Shown: positions 12,830-21,810 of the stretch, one piece after another | How the letters are laid out: every line of letters begins with the position of its first letter | Position numbering within the stretch: position 1 is the stretch's first letter | Assembly (NCBI GenBank): GCA_949293555.1 | Contig: CASFDV010000002.1 | Span: 42,210 to 106,209 of the forward strand | DNA: 64,000 nucleotides | Origin: an uncultured Bacillota bacterium | GTDB taxonomy: Bacteria; Bacillota_I; Bacilli_A; RFN20; CAG-826 | Direction: 5' to 3' | The notes under the pieces: generated by a model | Told to the model about the DNA's origin: nothing | The model's database searches: none | Seen by the model: the letters and a program-made list of their open reading frames with translations, nothing else | Translations under genes and position numbers: made by a program

Positions 12830-13543
12830 ATGGCAGAGGAGAAGAAAGACCTGTCTCTTTCCGGGATCGAAGACCTCCTTTCCTACCTGGAGTCCCTTTC
12901 GGGCTTCGAGCTCCCGCCTTATCGGGAGCTCCCGCCCGTCCGCCTATACATGGAGCAGGTCCTCGAGTACGTGAACAACGTCCTCCGTCCTTTGGGCGAG
13001 GGCGAGCGCCAGACGATCACCTCCTTCATGGTCAACAACTACGTAAAGGCCCGCATCATCAAGGAGCCGGAAGGGAAGCGCTACGGGAAGGAGCAGCTCG
13101 GCTACCTCATGGCGATCGCCATATTGAAGCGCTCCCTCTCGATGACGGAGATCGGGCGGCTCCTCGAGATGGAAGGGTCGCTTGGCAAGGAGAAGGAGGA
13201 AGTCTACGGCTTCTACCGCTCCCTTCTTTCCGACCTTGTCTCGGAAAGGACCACGAGCCTCGAGGGGAAGGCGAAGGAAGTGCTCGAGAAAGCATCGCTC
13301 GCCCCCGAAGGGGAGGAGAGGGACAAGGCGGTCCGCGACGCCTACGGGAGGATCGCCCTCCTCGCGGTGAGGCTCGCCGTCCGCTCCGCGATCGACCAGA
13401 CCATCGCCCGGGCGATGATCGCCTCCCTCGGGGAAGGCTCGACCTTCGACGCCGGCTTCGTGAGGAAGAAGGAAGGCGAGGAGGAGAAGGAGGAGGAACG
13501 CCTCTCGGAAAGGGAGGCGAAGCGCCTCTCGGAAAGGAAGTAG
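12830..13543 (+). CDS. DUF1836 domain protein
   Basis: 237 residues. The N-terminal two-thirds match the DUF1836 pattern: LPPVRLYMEQVLEYVN, then SFMVNNYVKARII and KRYGKEQLGYLMAIAILK, a helix-turn-helix-like arrangement reminiscent of MerR-type DNA binding. The C-terminus is a charged coil very rich in Glu, Lys and Arg (about 210-237). A GGAGG sequence lies 8 bases before the ATG, two bases after the gatB stop, so it is probably cotranscribed with gatCAB and galE. A regulatory role is inferred from the fold, not shown. Confidence 0.75.
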   Translation: MAEEKKDLSLSGIEDLLSYLESLSGFELPPYRELPPVRLYMEQVLEYVNNVLRPLGEGERQTITSFMVNNYVKARIIKEPEGKRYGKEQLGYLMAIAILKRSLSMTEIGRLLEMEGSLGKEKEEVYGFYRSLLSDLVSERTTSLEGKAKEVLEKASLAPEGEERDKAVRDAYGRIALLAVRLAVRSAIDQTIARAMIASLGEGSTFDAGFVRKKEGEEEKEEERLSEREAKRLSERK

Positions 13544-14560
13544 ATGGGAAAGAAAGTCCTCGTCACCGGGGGGCTCGGCTTCATCGGGGCCGAGACCACC
13601 CTTGCCCTCGTCAGGGAAGGCTACGACCCCGTCATCGTCGATAGCCTCGTCAACTCCAAGATCCGGAACCTCGGGGCCCTCGAATCCCTTTCCGGGAAGA
13701 AAATACCCTTCTACCAGGGGGACGTGAGGGACGAGACCCTCATGGACAAGGTCTTCTCCCAGCACTCTTTCGAGGCCGTCCTTCACTTCGCCGCCCTCAA
13801 GGCGGTCGGGGAAAGCGTGACGAAGCCCGTCCTCTACTACCAGAACAACCTCGGGTGCACCCTGTCCGTCCTGAGGGCGATGGAGCGGCACGGAGTCCGC
13901 CGGATCCTTTTCTCAAGCTCGGCGACCGTCTACGGGGATTCCGAGGACCTGCCGTTCAGGGAGGACTCCCCGGTGAGGGAGGCGACCAACCCTTACGGGG
14001 AGACCAAGGTCATGAACGAGCGGATGCTCCGGGACTACCTCGTCCCTCATCCGGAGACGGAAGTCGTCTGCCTCCGTTACTTCAATCCGGTGGGGGCCGA
14101 TCCCTCGGGACTCCTTGGGGAAGACCCGAACGGCATCCCGAACAACCTCTTCCCGATCATCAACCAGGTGGCGCTAGGAATCCGCGAGGGCATCACCGTC
14201 TACGGGGACGACTACGGGACGGAGGACGGGACCTGCGTGCGGGACTACCTCCACGTGGTCGACCTCGCGGAAGGTCACGTCGCCGCGCTTTCCCATTCCA
14301 AGGGGCCGGGCTTCCACGTGTATAACCTGGGCACCGGCCATGGGACGAGCGTCCTGGAGGCCATCCGCGCCTATGAGAAGGCGACGGGGCGGAAGATCCC
14401 CTATGCGATCGGGGGAAGGAGGCCCGGGGACATCGCGGTTAGCTACGCGGATCCCGCGAGGGCCGAGCGGGAGCTTCATTGGAAGGCCCGCCTTACGATC
14501 GAGGATGCGGCGAGGGACGCCTACGCGTTCGCGACCAAGGTGCTCAAGGAGGGGGACTAG
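13544..14560 (+). CDS. galE: UDP-glucose 4-epimerase
   Basis: 338 residues. Interconverts UDP-glucose and UDP-galactose with bound NAD. Rossmann motif GGLGFIG at residues 9-15, the Ser-rich SSSATVYG motif (124-131) and the catalytic Y151-x3-K155 of extended short-chain dehydrogenases are all present, as is the C-terminal substrate domain ending in the usual WKA-L-I-D region. It starts directly after the DUF1836 stop. Its product would feed the polysaccharide genes downstream and the UDP-galactopyranose mutase at 36392. Confidence 0.94.
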   Translation: MGKKVLVTGGLGFIGAETTLALVREGYDPVIVDSLVNSKIRNLGALESLSGKKIPFYQGDVRDETLMDKVFSQHSFEAVLHFAALKAVGESVTKPVLYYQNNLGCTLSVLRAMERHGVRRILFSSSATVYGDSEDLPFREDSPVREATNPYGETKVMNERMLRDYLVPHPETEVVCLRYFNPVGADPSGLLGEDPNGIPNNLFPIINQVALGIREGITVYGDDYGTEDGTCVRDYLHVVDLAEGHVAALSHSKGPGFHVYNLGTGHGTSVLEAIRAYEKATGRKIPYAIGGRRPGDIAVSYADPARAERELHWKARLTIEDAARDAYAFATKVLKEGD

Positions 14561-14561
14561 G

Positions 14562-15464
14562 ATGGAAGTCTTCGAGATCAGGCTGAGGGAAGGAATCCTC
14601 ATCAAGGGGAGGCGCTTCCCCGCGGAGCATCCGCGCTTCAACTTGCTCATCCAGACCGGGATGTGCGAGCACGGGGGGCGCTACGAGGAGTTCGCGAGGT
14701 TCCTGAACAAGAAAGGGTTCGACGTGTCCGTGATGGACGCCTTCGGGCAGGGCCTAAACGTCGAGGACCTCTCGCTCCTCCAGCGCTGGCACGAGACCGC
14801 CTTCGAGGACAACGTGGACGCCCTCGCCCTGAAGATCAAGGAGATGAAGGAGAACGGCCTCCCGACCTTCCTCATGGGGCACTCGATGGGGTCCTTCATG
14901 ACCCAGCGCTTCCTCACGAAGCACCCCGGGCTCGCGGACAAGGTCGTCCTCATGGGGTCGAATGGCCCGGACAAGGCCCTCATGAAGATGGGCTACTTCC
15001 TCGCCTGCCTATTCGTCGACAAATGGAACTGGGACAAGCCCTCCCGTCTCCTGCAGCGCCTTTCGATCGGCGCTTACGAGAGGTCGATCCCGGACCGGGA
15101 GGACCGGAACGACTGGCTGAGCAGGGACAAGGAGAACGTCGCCCGATATAACGCGGACCCCTACTGCGGGGCAAGGAACACGAACGGGTTCTGGAAGGTG
15201 TTCCTCAAGGGCATGGCCCACCTTTGGGACGAGAAGGCGCTGAAGAACCTTGACCCAGACACCCCCCTTCTCCTCGTCGCGGGGGACGGGGACCCTGTCG
15301 GAAGGTTCGGCAAGGGCGTCCTTCTTCTCGAGAAGATGTACAAGGAGCATGGGGTGAAGGATGTGACGACGATCCTTTATGAAGGGATGCGGCACGAGAT
15401 CCTCAACGAAGGGGAAGGGCGCCACAAGGTCATGGAGGATATCCGCGCTTTCCTGGAGAAGTGA
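14562..15464 (+). CDS. Alpha/beta hydrolase, monoacylglycerol-lipase/lysophospholipase type
   Basis: 300 residues with a serine-hydrolase fold. The nucleophile elbow is GHSMGS (about residues 107-112), the acid is probably in AGDGDPVG and the histidine in YEGMRHEIL near the C-terminus. The pattern fits the PldB/monoacylglycerol lipase family, soluble and without a signal peptide. The ATG at 14562 lies one base after the galE stop, and the stop TGA overlaps the next ATG at 15464. The true substrate is unknown. Confidence 0.85.
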   Translation: MEVFEIRLREGILIKGRRFPAEHPRFNLLIQTGMCEHGGRYEEFARFLNKKGFDVSVMDAFGQGLNVEDLSLLQRWHETAFEDNVDALALKIKEMKENGLPTFLMGHSMGSFMTQRFLTKHPGLADKVVLMGSNGPDKALMKMGYFLACLFVDKWNWDKPSRLLQRLSIGAYERSIPDREDRNDWLSRDKENVARYNADPYCGARNTNGFWKVFLKGMAHLWDEKALKNLDPDTPLLLVAGDGDPVGRFGKGVLLLEKMYKEHGVKDVTTILYEGMRHEILNEGEGRHKVMEDIRAFLEK

Positions 15465-16399
15465 TGGAGAAGAAACTCTCTAGGCTTCGTTTTCTTATCA
15501 AAACCCACTCTCTTTTTCGGATTCTTCGTCTAAGAAAGGAGAGGAAGGATGGTTCCTTGGACCGTCTGGACCCTATCGCGAGGGCGAACCGGATCGGAAC
15601 CCTTGTCTGCGGCTATCCCTTTGACCTCGAGCATCCCCGTTCTTTCAACGAGAAGATCTCGTGGCTGAAGTTCCATTACAGGAACCCCCTATGGGAAAGG
15701 GTCGCCGACAAGCTGGAGTGCAAGAAGTACCTGGAGGAGATCGGCCTAGGGAAGTTCGTGGTCCCTGTCTATGGAGCATGGGATTCCGTCGATGAGATCG
15801 ACCTGGACTCCCTTCCCGACGAGTTCGTCCTCAAGGCCACTCACGACTGCGGGTCCGTCTTCCTCTGCAAGAAGGGGGAGACGGATTTCGGAAAGGTGTT
15901 CGCTAGCCTCAGGAAGAGCATGGAACGCCGCTACTCCGAGGAGCAGAGGAACGGGGAGTGGGTGTACGACAATATCGTCCCGAGAGTGTATGCGGAGAAG
16001 CTTCTTCACCCTCACCCCATGTATTGCGGCGATATCCCTGACGTGAAGGTGCAGACCGCGGGAGGTCAAGTCGTTTTCGGTTATCAAGTACGGAATCGAT
16101 ACAAGGACATGAGGATTTCCCTTTTGGATTCTCGGCTTAACCACCTTTCTGGCGCTTATACCCATTTGCCTTGCCCGCCAATTAAGATGATTGACCAAGT
16201 CATGGCCGGGAAAATTGCCAAAGTCGCTGTTGAAATCGGCTCCCGGTTCCTTGAAGTCCGCGTTGACTTCCTTCTGTCGAAAGAAGGACTCTTCATCAGC
16301 GAACTCACCTTTTTCCCAACCTCTGGCGTCGGCGCCTTCTTCCCCGTTTCCTTGGATTTCCGATTCGGGGAGATGCTCGCCCTTCCTCAGGAACAGTAA
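15464..16399 (+). CDS. TupA-like ATP-grasp family protein, polysaccharide locus
   Basis: 311 residues. Shows the TupA-like ATP-grasp layout: an N-terminal part with FNEKISWLKFH and ADKLECKKYL, then LPDEFVLKATHDCGS followed by a C-terminal part with VYAEKLL, DVKVQ and RVDFLLSKEG. Such proteins occur in capsule and teichuronopeptide clusters and are thought to ligate or modify surface polymers; the exact reaction here is unknown. The start is translationally coupled to the hydrolase (TGATG). Codon choice becomes less GC-rich near the 3' end, marking the edge of the variable locus. Confidence 0.75.
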   Translation: MEKKLSRLRFLIKTHSLFRILRLRKERKDGSLDRLDPIARANRIGTLVCGYPFDLEHPRSFNEKISWLKFHYRNPLWERVADKLECKKYLEEIGLGKFVVPVYGAWDSVDEIDLDSLPDEFVLKATHDCGSVFLCKKGETDFGKVFASLRKSMERRYSEEQRNGEWVYDNIVPRVYAEKLLHPHPMYCGDIPDVKVQTAGGQVVFGYQVRNRYKDMRISLLDSRLNHLSGAYTHLPCPPIKMIDQVMAGKIAKVAVEIGSRFLEVRVDFLLSKEGLFISELTFFPTSGVGAFFPVSLDFRFGEMLALPQEQ

Positions 16400-16419
16400 G
16401 TCTTTGGCTTCCGGTGTTG

Positions 16420-16425
16420 TAGAAT
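16420..16425 (+). promoter_or_regulatory. Putative -10 box before the first Wzy-like gene
   Basis: TAGAAT preceded by TTG one base away, 16 bases before the ATG at 16442. It implies a leader of only about ten bases. Confidence 0.35.
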
Positions 16426-16441
16426 CCTCCCGCTGAACAAT

Positions 16442-18499
16442 ATGGCAAGCATGAGTTTTCGGAAAAACGGGAAGGGTTTCGCGCCGTATCTCCTTTCCTT
16501 CCTTTTGATTGTCTTCCTCCTCGCTAGCCTTGTCCTTTATGGGGAGGAGAACCTCTTCATGGATTTCGGCGATCCGGAGAGGATCTATTCCGACTGGGCG
16601 TTGTATCTGACGATCGCCAGCTACGTTCCGGTCCTTGTCGCCGTCCAATGGGTGGGGTCTCGGAAGTTCGGCATCAGGACTTCCTGGAGATGGCTCTCGC
16701 TTGCCGTCCTTTTCTTCATCCTTTCGTTGGTGGGCATATGGCTCGTCCCCGGCCCCGTGAAGAACGGGCAGACGGTGTTCTTACCTGAGCTTTCCGGACA
16801 GATCCGCTACAGCGTGCTCAGCCTCTACGTCTCCGCTGGGCTCTACTACCTTCTCGCTTTCGCCCCGAAGATGGTGAGAGGGATGGATTTCTACCACTTT
16901 GCCTGCTCGCTGGTCTTCGTGTTCACGATGATCACCGTCTGCTATTCCCTCATCGCCGAGATCGACTGCTACAAGAGCTTCTTCGACGGCTCCTATCCGA
17001 AGGTGCTGATTCCTTCCTCCTACTTCCGGAACAGGAACGCATACGGGTTCACCATCTTCATCGGCGTCGCCTCGATGATGTTCCTCGAGGCGAAGAGGCC
17101 GAGGTGGTGGAGGTGGCCCTTGATGCTCGGGCTGACCTTCCTCCAGCTCTTCATCATGAGCAAGAGCAGCATCATGGCCACCGCGATCGTCTTCATCGGG
17201 GGCTTCTTCTGGAACGCCTTCCGCTCCATCCGGGAGCATCCTTTCCGGAACACGGCGTTCCTTCTTCTTGGGCTTTCCATCATGGGTGCGGTCATCCTCT
17301 TCCCCTTCCTCGACGAGCTTGGCATCGGGTGGTTCCGGCCTTACCCGGCGATCTTGTTCAACCGCCTTAAGCAGCTCGTCAACTCCATCGACGGGTCGGG
17401 GAACGCGCGCCTTGATTGCTTCCAGATCACCTGGGACGCCTTGAAGACGAGCCCTCTTTCCCAGTGGTTCGGCTATGGGTTCGCGAACTGGAAGAACGCC
17501 ATCTATGCCTATCACGGGGGATTCCTTCCGATCGACAACGCCTATGTCGAGGAACTCGCCAAGGGCGGGATCCTCGGCCTCGCCCTTTGCATCGCCATGT
17601 GGGCGTTCTTCTTCGTCCTCATCGTCCGGGCGATGAAGAGGAGGAGCCCCTACGGGCTGCCCCTTCTCCTCATTTATCTCGGCTTCCTTTCCCGTTCCTT
17701 CATCGAGGCTTCCTCCTTCCTCAACCCGAACATCACCTTCGCGATGCTCTACGTCCTTCTCGGGCTTCCTCTCCTGAGCCTCGAGCACTTCGAGACGGAG
17801 GAGTTCCGGAAGCTCTCGGAAGAGGAGGCGCTCGCCCTGCCGGGCTATCCTTGGAAGCCCAGGGGATTCCTTGGGGCCTACGCGGTCCTGATGCCCGTCA
17901 TGGTCATCCTTCTTTATTCCCTTTCCGCTTCCTTTGATCTCGCGTCCCTTTTCTTCGGCGACATTCCTTCCGCCCTCGCATCGGGCATGGGCATATTGAT
18001 CGCACCCTTCCTTCTCGCCCTCGGGTGCTCGCTCGTCAGGAAGCATCCTTGGAGGGGGAGCGGGCTCATCGCCCTTTCGATCCTCGAGATCTTCCTTGGC
18101 CTCGGGCTGCCTTTCCTCCTGGAGGGGTATGCGCCCTTCGTGCTGACCTTCGCCCCCTTGGTCATCGCGATCATCCTTGCCTACGGGTGGTCGCCATCCC
18201 CGGGAGAGGTCATGAAGGGCCTGCTCCTTTATTTCCTCCCGGGGGCAATCCTCGCCTTCCTCCCGTGGCTTTATTCCCTCACGGGGGAAGCCTTCCCCGG
18301 CTACCCCCTCGCGATGGGGATCGTCCTCGTCATTTCCTACTACTTCATGCTCGACGTCCTTTCCGGCGCCTCCTCCCCCTTCTATCCCCTTTGGAACCGG
18401 CTGGAATGGCGTCTTCTCCTCTTCCTTAGGAGAAGGGAGGCGAAGACGGAGAGGAAGTACTTCCGCTACAGGGAGAGGAAGAGGAGACTGCCCTCATGA
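16442..18499 (+). CDS. O-antigen ligase/Wzy-like polymerase, long form
   Basis: 685 residues, about 15 hydrophobic segments. The central region has the Wzy/WaaL pattern: ARLDCFQITWDALKTSP, WFGYGFANW, then a large loop ending in DNAYVEELAKGGILGL. Unlike the second Wzy-like protein (25140) it carries an additional C-terminal block of about five membrane segments after residue 470. It probably polymerises or ligates lipid-linked repeat units outside the membrane. ATG at 16451 is an alternative start. The stop overlaps the next start (ATGA at 18496). Confidence 0.7.
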   Translation: MASMSFRKNGKGFAPYLLSFLLIVFLLASLVLYGEENLFMDFGDPERIYSDWALYLTIASYVPVLVAVQWVGSRKFGIRTSWRWLSLAVLFFILSLVGIWLVPGPVKNGQTVFLPELSGQIRYSVLSLYVSAGLYYLLAFAPKMVRGMDFYHFACSLVFVFTMITVCYSLIAEIDCYKSFFDGSYPKVLIPSSYFRNRNAYGFTIFIGVASMMFLEAKRPRWWRWPLMLGLTFLQLFIMSKSSIMATAIVFIGGFFWNAFRSIREHPFRNTAFLLLGLSIMGAVILFPFLDELGIGWFRPYPAILFNRLKQLVNSIDGSGNARLDCFQITWDALKTSPLSQWFGYGFANWKNAIYAYHGGFLPIDNAYVEELAKGGILGLALCIAMWAFFFVLIVRAMKRRSPYGLPLLLIYLGFLSRSFIEASSFLNPNITFAMLYVLLGLPLLSLEHFETEEFRKLSEEEALALPGYPWKPRGFLGAYAVLMPVMVILLYSLSASFDLASLFFGDIPSALASGMGILIAPFLLALGCSLVRKHPWRGSGLIALSILEIFLGLGLPFLLEGYAPFVLTFAPLVIAIILAYGWSPSPGEVMKGLLLYFLPGAILAFLPWLYSLTGEAFPGYPLAMGIVLVISYYFMLDVLSGASSPFYPLWNRLEWRLLLFLRRREAKTERKYFRYRERKRRLPS

Positions 18500-19488
18500 A
18501 GGCGGTCGTCCGCTTCGAGAACGTCCGTTTCCCGGAAGGGAGCGGCTCTTTCTCGTTCTCCCTTTCTCCAGGAGTGAACCGCCTCCTTCCTTCTGAGAAG
18601 ACGGAGAGGGAAACCGCCTCCTTCCTTTTCCCCGCGGGGACGGAAGGAAGGCTCGTCGTTGAAGGGAAGGAGTTCGACCTTTCCCGGCCGGGAGACGCCG
18701 GGCTTTTCCTCCTTGAGTGCCGCTTCAAGGAAGGGGGCGTCCTTTCCTCCCTCCTTCCTGTGGACGAAAGGGAAGGGGAGAGGGTCGCGAAGGAATGCCT
18801 GGCCTTGGAAGGGAAGCCCCTGCGGGAAAGGGTCATGGGCGTCATGTCGCTCCTTGAGGGGGAAGGCGCCCTTTATTTCATCGTCGAGGAAAGGGACGCG
18901 GCCCTTCTTTCCCTTGTCCGGAACATTTATCCCTCGTCCGGAAGCGTCCCCCTCCTGATCCTCGGGGAAGAGGAAGGGAGGAAGCCCATGCCCGAGAGCA
19001 GGGTCCGCTTCCGCTCGGGGAACTTCGAGAGGGAGCCCTTCCTGAAGGACATGAAGCTTAACCTTGGGGAGTACCTCTTCCAGGCCCTCTTCATGTTCCT
19101 CGCCTCCTCCCTTTCGATATTCGGGGTCCGTTCCCTTCTGAAAGGCGAGGACGGCCTTGTCGCCGGGACATGCCTCGCGGTAGGCTTCCTCGTCCTTCTC
19201 GTCTTCCTCAACAGCGTACGTTCCTCCCTTTCCCTTCTCCTCAAGAGAGGGAAAGGCCCCCTGCGCCTCAGGAGGATGTCCCTCGTCTCGGGCCTTGCGG
19301 GATCCCTTGGGGCGGCCTTGTCCTTGCTTCTCGCCTATGTATTGGAGGCGACCTCCTTCCTTGGCGGATTCCTTGATGGATTCGGGGACTGGTCGCTTTT
19401 CCTTTGCTTCCTCGTGGCGCTCCTTTCCTTCGTCTTGTCCCTCGGGGTTCTCGGAAGTCTCATGGGGAGGAAGAAGAATGGCAACTAG
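18496..19488 (+). CDS. Degenerate ABC-ATPase-like domain fused to a membrane domain
   Basis: 330 residues. The first half starts like an ABC ATPase (FENVRFPEGSGSFSFSLSPG) but at the place of Walker A it reads LLPSEKTERETASF, with no GxxGxGKS/T. I see no LSGGQ, and no clear Walker B. Residues about 185-325 hold four hydrophobic segments. This looks like a non-catalytic ATPase-like domain joined to membrane helices. It is coupled to the Wzy-like gene upstream and overlaps the fnlC start downstream, so it probably serves the polysaccharide pathway. The function is unknown. Confidence 0.6.
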   Translation: MKAVVRFENVRFPEGSGSFSFSLSPGVNRLLPSEKTERETASFLFPAGTEGRLVVEGKEFDLSRPGDAGLFLLECRFKEGGVLSSLLPVDEREGERVAKECLALEGKPLRERVMGVMSLLEGEGALYFIVEERDAALLSLVRNIYPSSGSVPLLILGEEEGRKPMPESRVRFRSGNFEREPFLKDMKLNLGEYLFQALFMFLASSLSIFGVRSLLKGEDGLVAGTCLAVGFLVLLVFLNSVRSSLSLLLKRGKGPLRLRRMSLVSGLAGSLGAALSLLLAYVLEATSFLGGFLDGFGDWSLFLCFLVALLSFVLSLGVLGSLMGRKKNGN

Positions 19489-20614
19489 GATGAAAATGAT
19501 GACGATCGTCGGGACGAGGCCCGAGATCATCCGCCTGTCCGAGACCATCAAGAAGCTCGACAAGGAGTTTGACCACGTCCTCGTCCATACGGGGCAGAAC
19601 TACGACTACGAGCTGAACGGGATCTTCTTCGAGGAGCTGGGGCTCAGGAAGCCTGACATCTTCCTGTCCGCGGTCGGGAAGGACCTGGGCGAGACGATGG
19701 GGAACATCATCGCGAGGTCCTACGAGGTCATCCGTGAGGAAAGGCCGGACGCGGTCCTGATCCTCGGGGACACGAACAGCGCCCTTTCGGCGATTTCGGC
19801 GAAGAGGCTCAAGTGCCCCATCTTCCACATGGAGGCGGGGAACCGCTGCTGGGACTGGAACGTCGCGGAGATGACCAACCGCGTGATCGTCGACCACATC
19901 GCCGACATCAACATGCCCTACAGCGAGTTCGCGGAGCAGAACCTCCTGAGGGAAGGCCTCCCCCAGAGGAAGATCGTGAGGACGGGATCCCCGATGAAGG
20001 AAGTCATCCTCGCCCACGACAAGGAGATCGAGGAGTCGGACGTCTTGGAAAGGCTTGGCCTGGAGAAGGACCGCTACATCGTCTTCTCCGCCCACAGGGA
20101 GGAGAACGTCGACAACAGGGAGAAGATGTTTACCCTCTTCGCCTCCTTGAACGAGATCACCGAGGAGCTGGGGATGCCTGTCGTCTTCTCCTGCCACCCA
20201 AGGACCAGGAAGAGGCTCGAGGCGGAAGGCTTTCGTCTTTCCCCGAGGATCATTGAGAGCAAGCCCTTCGGCTTCCTGGACTACGGGAAGCTTCAGAGGA
20301 ACGCCTATGTCGTATTGAGCGATTCCGGCTCCTTGACCGAGGAAAGCGCGATCTCTCATTTCCCCGCGGTGTTGATCCGCACCTCAACGGAGCGTCAGGA
20401 AGGGACGATCTATCATGCGATTTCCATCCCTGGGATCCGTAAGGAGAACATCCTCCGGGCAATCCCTATCGCTAGAAAACGCGCGTTTGAAGGCCGGTCT
20501 ACAGGGGTAATCGCAGTTCCGGATTATGACGTGGATGATGTCTCGGATAAGGTTGTTCAAATGATCGTCGGCATGGCGGATTGGGTTAGAACGAAAGTCT
20601 GGGGAGCCTCCTAG
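19478..20614 (+). CDS. fnlC: UDP-GlcNAc 2-epimerase family, UDP-L-FucNAc pathway
   Basis: 378 residues. Non-hydrolysing UDP-GlcNAc 2-epimerase fold (MMTIVGTRPEIIRLS, HTGQNYDYELNG, MEAGNRCWDWNVAEMTNR, FSCHPRTRKR, SDSGSLTEES). The TGQNYD and GNRCWD features fit the WbjD/CapG/FnlC group that makes the last step to UDP-N-acetyl-L-fucosamine, and the partner genes are at 21811 and 22812. The ATG at 19478 has AGGA six bases upstream and overlaps the preceding gene; ATG 19490 is an alternative. The stop overlaps by 4 bases that of the convergent glycosyltransferase. Confidence 0.88.
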   Translation: MATRMKMMTIVGTRPEIIRLSETIKKLDKEFDHVLVHTGQNYDYELNGIFFEELGLRKPDIFLSAVGKDLGETMGNIIARSYEVIREERPDAVLILGDTNSALSAISAKRLKCPIFHMEAGNRCWDWNVAEMTNRVIVDHIADINMPYSEFAEQNLLREGLPQRKIVRTGSPMKEVILAHDKEIEESDVLERLGLEKDRYIVFSAHREENVDNREKMFTLFASLNEITEELGMPVVFSCHPRTRKRLEAEGFRLSPRIIESKPFGFLDYGKLQRNAYVVLSDSGSLTEESAISHFPAVLIRTSTERQEGTIYHAISIPGIRKENILRAIPIARKRAFEGRSTGVIAVPDYDVDDVSDKVVQMIVGMADWVRTKVWGAS

Positions 20615-21732
20615 CAATCTAAATCTAGACCCAGGAGCCCCGCGACAATCTTGTTTTCGTTGCCCTCAAGCTGGTACTCCTTGGCTAGGGTTTTGACGTT
20701 TGCGACCATCCTGGGGTAGTCCGTGTGGTAGAGGGCTTTTTCAATCGCGTCCGCCAGTTGATGGCTGTCACCGACGTTAGTCAGATAGCCTTCCTGCCCG
20801 TCTACGATTAGTTCCTCAGCAACCGGGTATCTCGTCATGATCGAAGGCACGCCTGCGATGACCGATTCCACCCAAGAGCCTGGGACACCCTCCCAATAGG
20901 TTGGAAGGACAAAGAACTTGTGTTTCGCGAATATGCGGTACTTGTCAGATTGTGATGCTATGCCCCGATAGACGAAATCATCATTAAGGGAAGCATCGAA
21001 TATTCTCCTTTCTTCTTGGGTCATATCGATGCGACCGTAGATATTCAGTTTGGGGCGAATGCCGCGCTTGTTTAGCAAATGAATGGCATCGATAAGGACA
21101 AAGATTCCCTTGGGAGTAGATACCCTCCCGAAGAACAACAGATCGCCGTTCGGAATATATCCGTTCTCTAGGGGTTTTTCATGTACCAAGGGCGCTTCTC
21201 TGACATTGACGATTTTTCTACAGTTGGTGAGCCCATAGAGTCGTTCATAGGACGAAATAAGGTATTGGTTCTCTAGAAGAATGCTGTCGTAGCGTGAAAG
21301 CCACTTGCCAACTCTGCTGTCGTTAATCTCTTGGTAGCCGCTGGAGGGAAACGCCCGCAATTTTTCCTCGGGCAGATGTTCGATCGCCTTTTGAATAGTG
21401 CCTGCCCCAATTGGCACAAAAATGATCTTGTTCTTGCGTTTTTTAGCAAGCCAGGAAACCAAGGGGACGATGGTCCGGGAGCCATTTGGACCAGTCATGA
21501 CAATGATCGTCCGGCCTTCATCAAGGTTTTTCCTCACGGAATGAAGAATTCTCAGGACGTGAGCCTTCCAATTCGTTAGATCAACGACATTCACGTCCAC
21601 CCCTGCTTCTTTCAGGAGGCGATAATGCAAACTTGTCCTGACCTGGCCTCCTTCGTTGTACTTGTCTGCCTGACTTGGGTCAAAACTGGAAACGATCGTT
21701 GCCTTGATGCCGAAGAATCTCTCGTTTCCCAT
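20611..21732 (-). CDS. GT4 family glycosyltransferase inserted within the fnl genes
   Basis: 373 residues, GT-B fold. The C-terminal nucleotide-sugar domain has LLFFGRVSTPKGIFVLIDAI, the FVLPTYWEGVPGSWVESVIAG loop and PVAEELIVDGQEG, typical of retaining GT4 enzymes. It sits in reverse orientation between fnlC and fnlA and is clearly more A+T-rich than galE or the gat genes, which suggests separate acquisition. An AGGAG sequence lies just before the ATG at 21732. The acceptor and donor sugars cannot be told from sequence. Confidence 0.85.
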   Translation of the reverse strand: MGNERFFGIKATIVSSFDPSQADKYNEGGQVRTSLHYRLLKEAGVDVNVVDLTNWKAHVLRILHSVRKNLDEGRTIIVMTGPNGSRTIVPLVSWLAKKRKNKIIFVPIGAGTIQKAIEHLPEEKLRAFPSSGYQEINDSRVGKWLSRYDSILLENQYLISSYERLYGLTNCRKIVNVREAPLVHEKPLENGYIPNGDLLFFGRVSTPKGIFVLIDAIHLLNKRGIRPKLNIYGRIDMTQEERRIFDASLNDDFVYRGIASQSDKYRIFAKHKFFVLPTYWEGVPGSWVESVIAGVPSIMTRYPVAEELIVDGQEGYLTNVGDSHQLADAIEKALYHTDYPRMVANVKTLAKEYQLEGNENKIVAGLLGLDLDC

Positions 21733-21795
21733 GTTCTCCTATTCCTTCCTTGAAGTAATCTCGCCCTTGCGATTGAAATACGCCACGCCCGCACT

Positions 21796-21801
21796 TAGAT
21801 T
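21796..21801 (+). promoter_or_regulatory. Putative -10 box of fnlA-fnlB
   Basis: TAGATT ends nine bases before the fnlA ATG at 21811 with no Shine-Dalgarno sequence between. It lies in the short divergent region shared with the minus-strand glycosyltransferase. Confidence 0.4.
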
Positions 21802-21810
21802 ACGGGAAGT

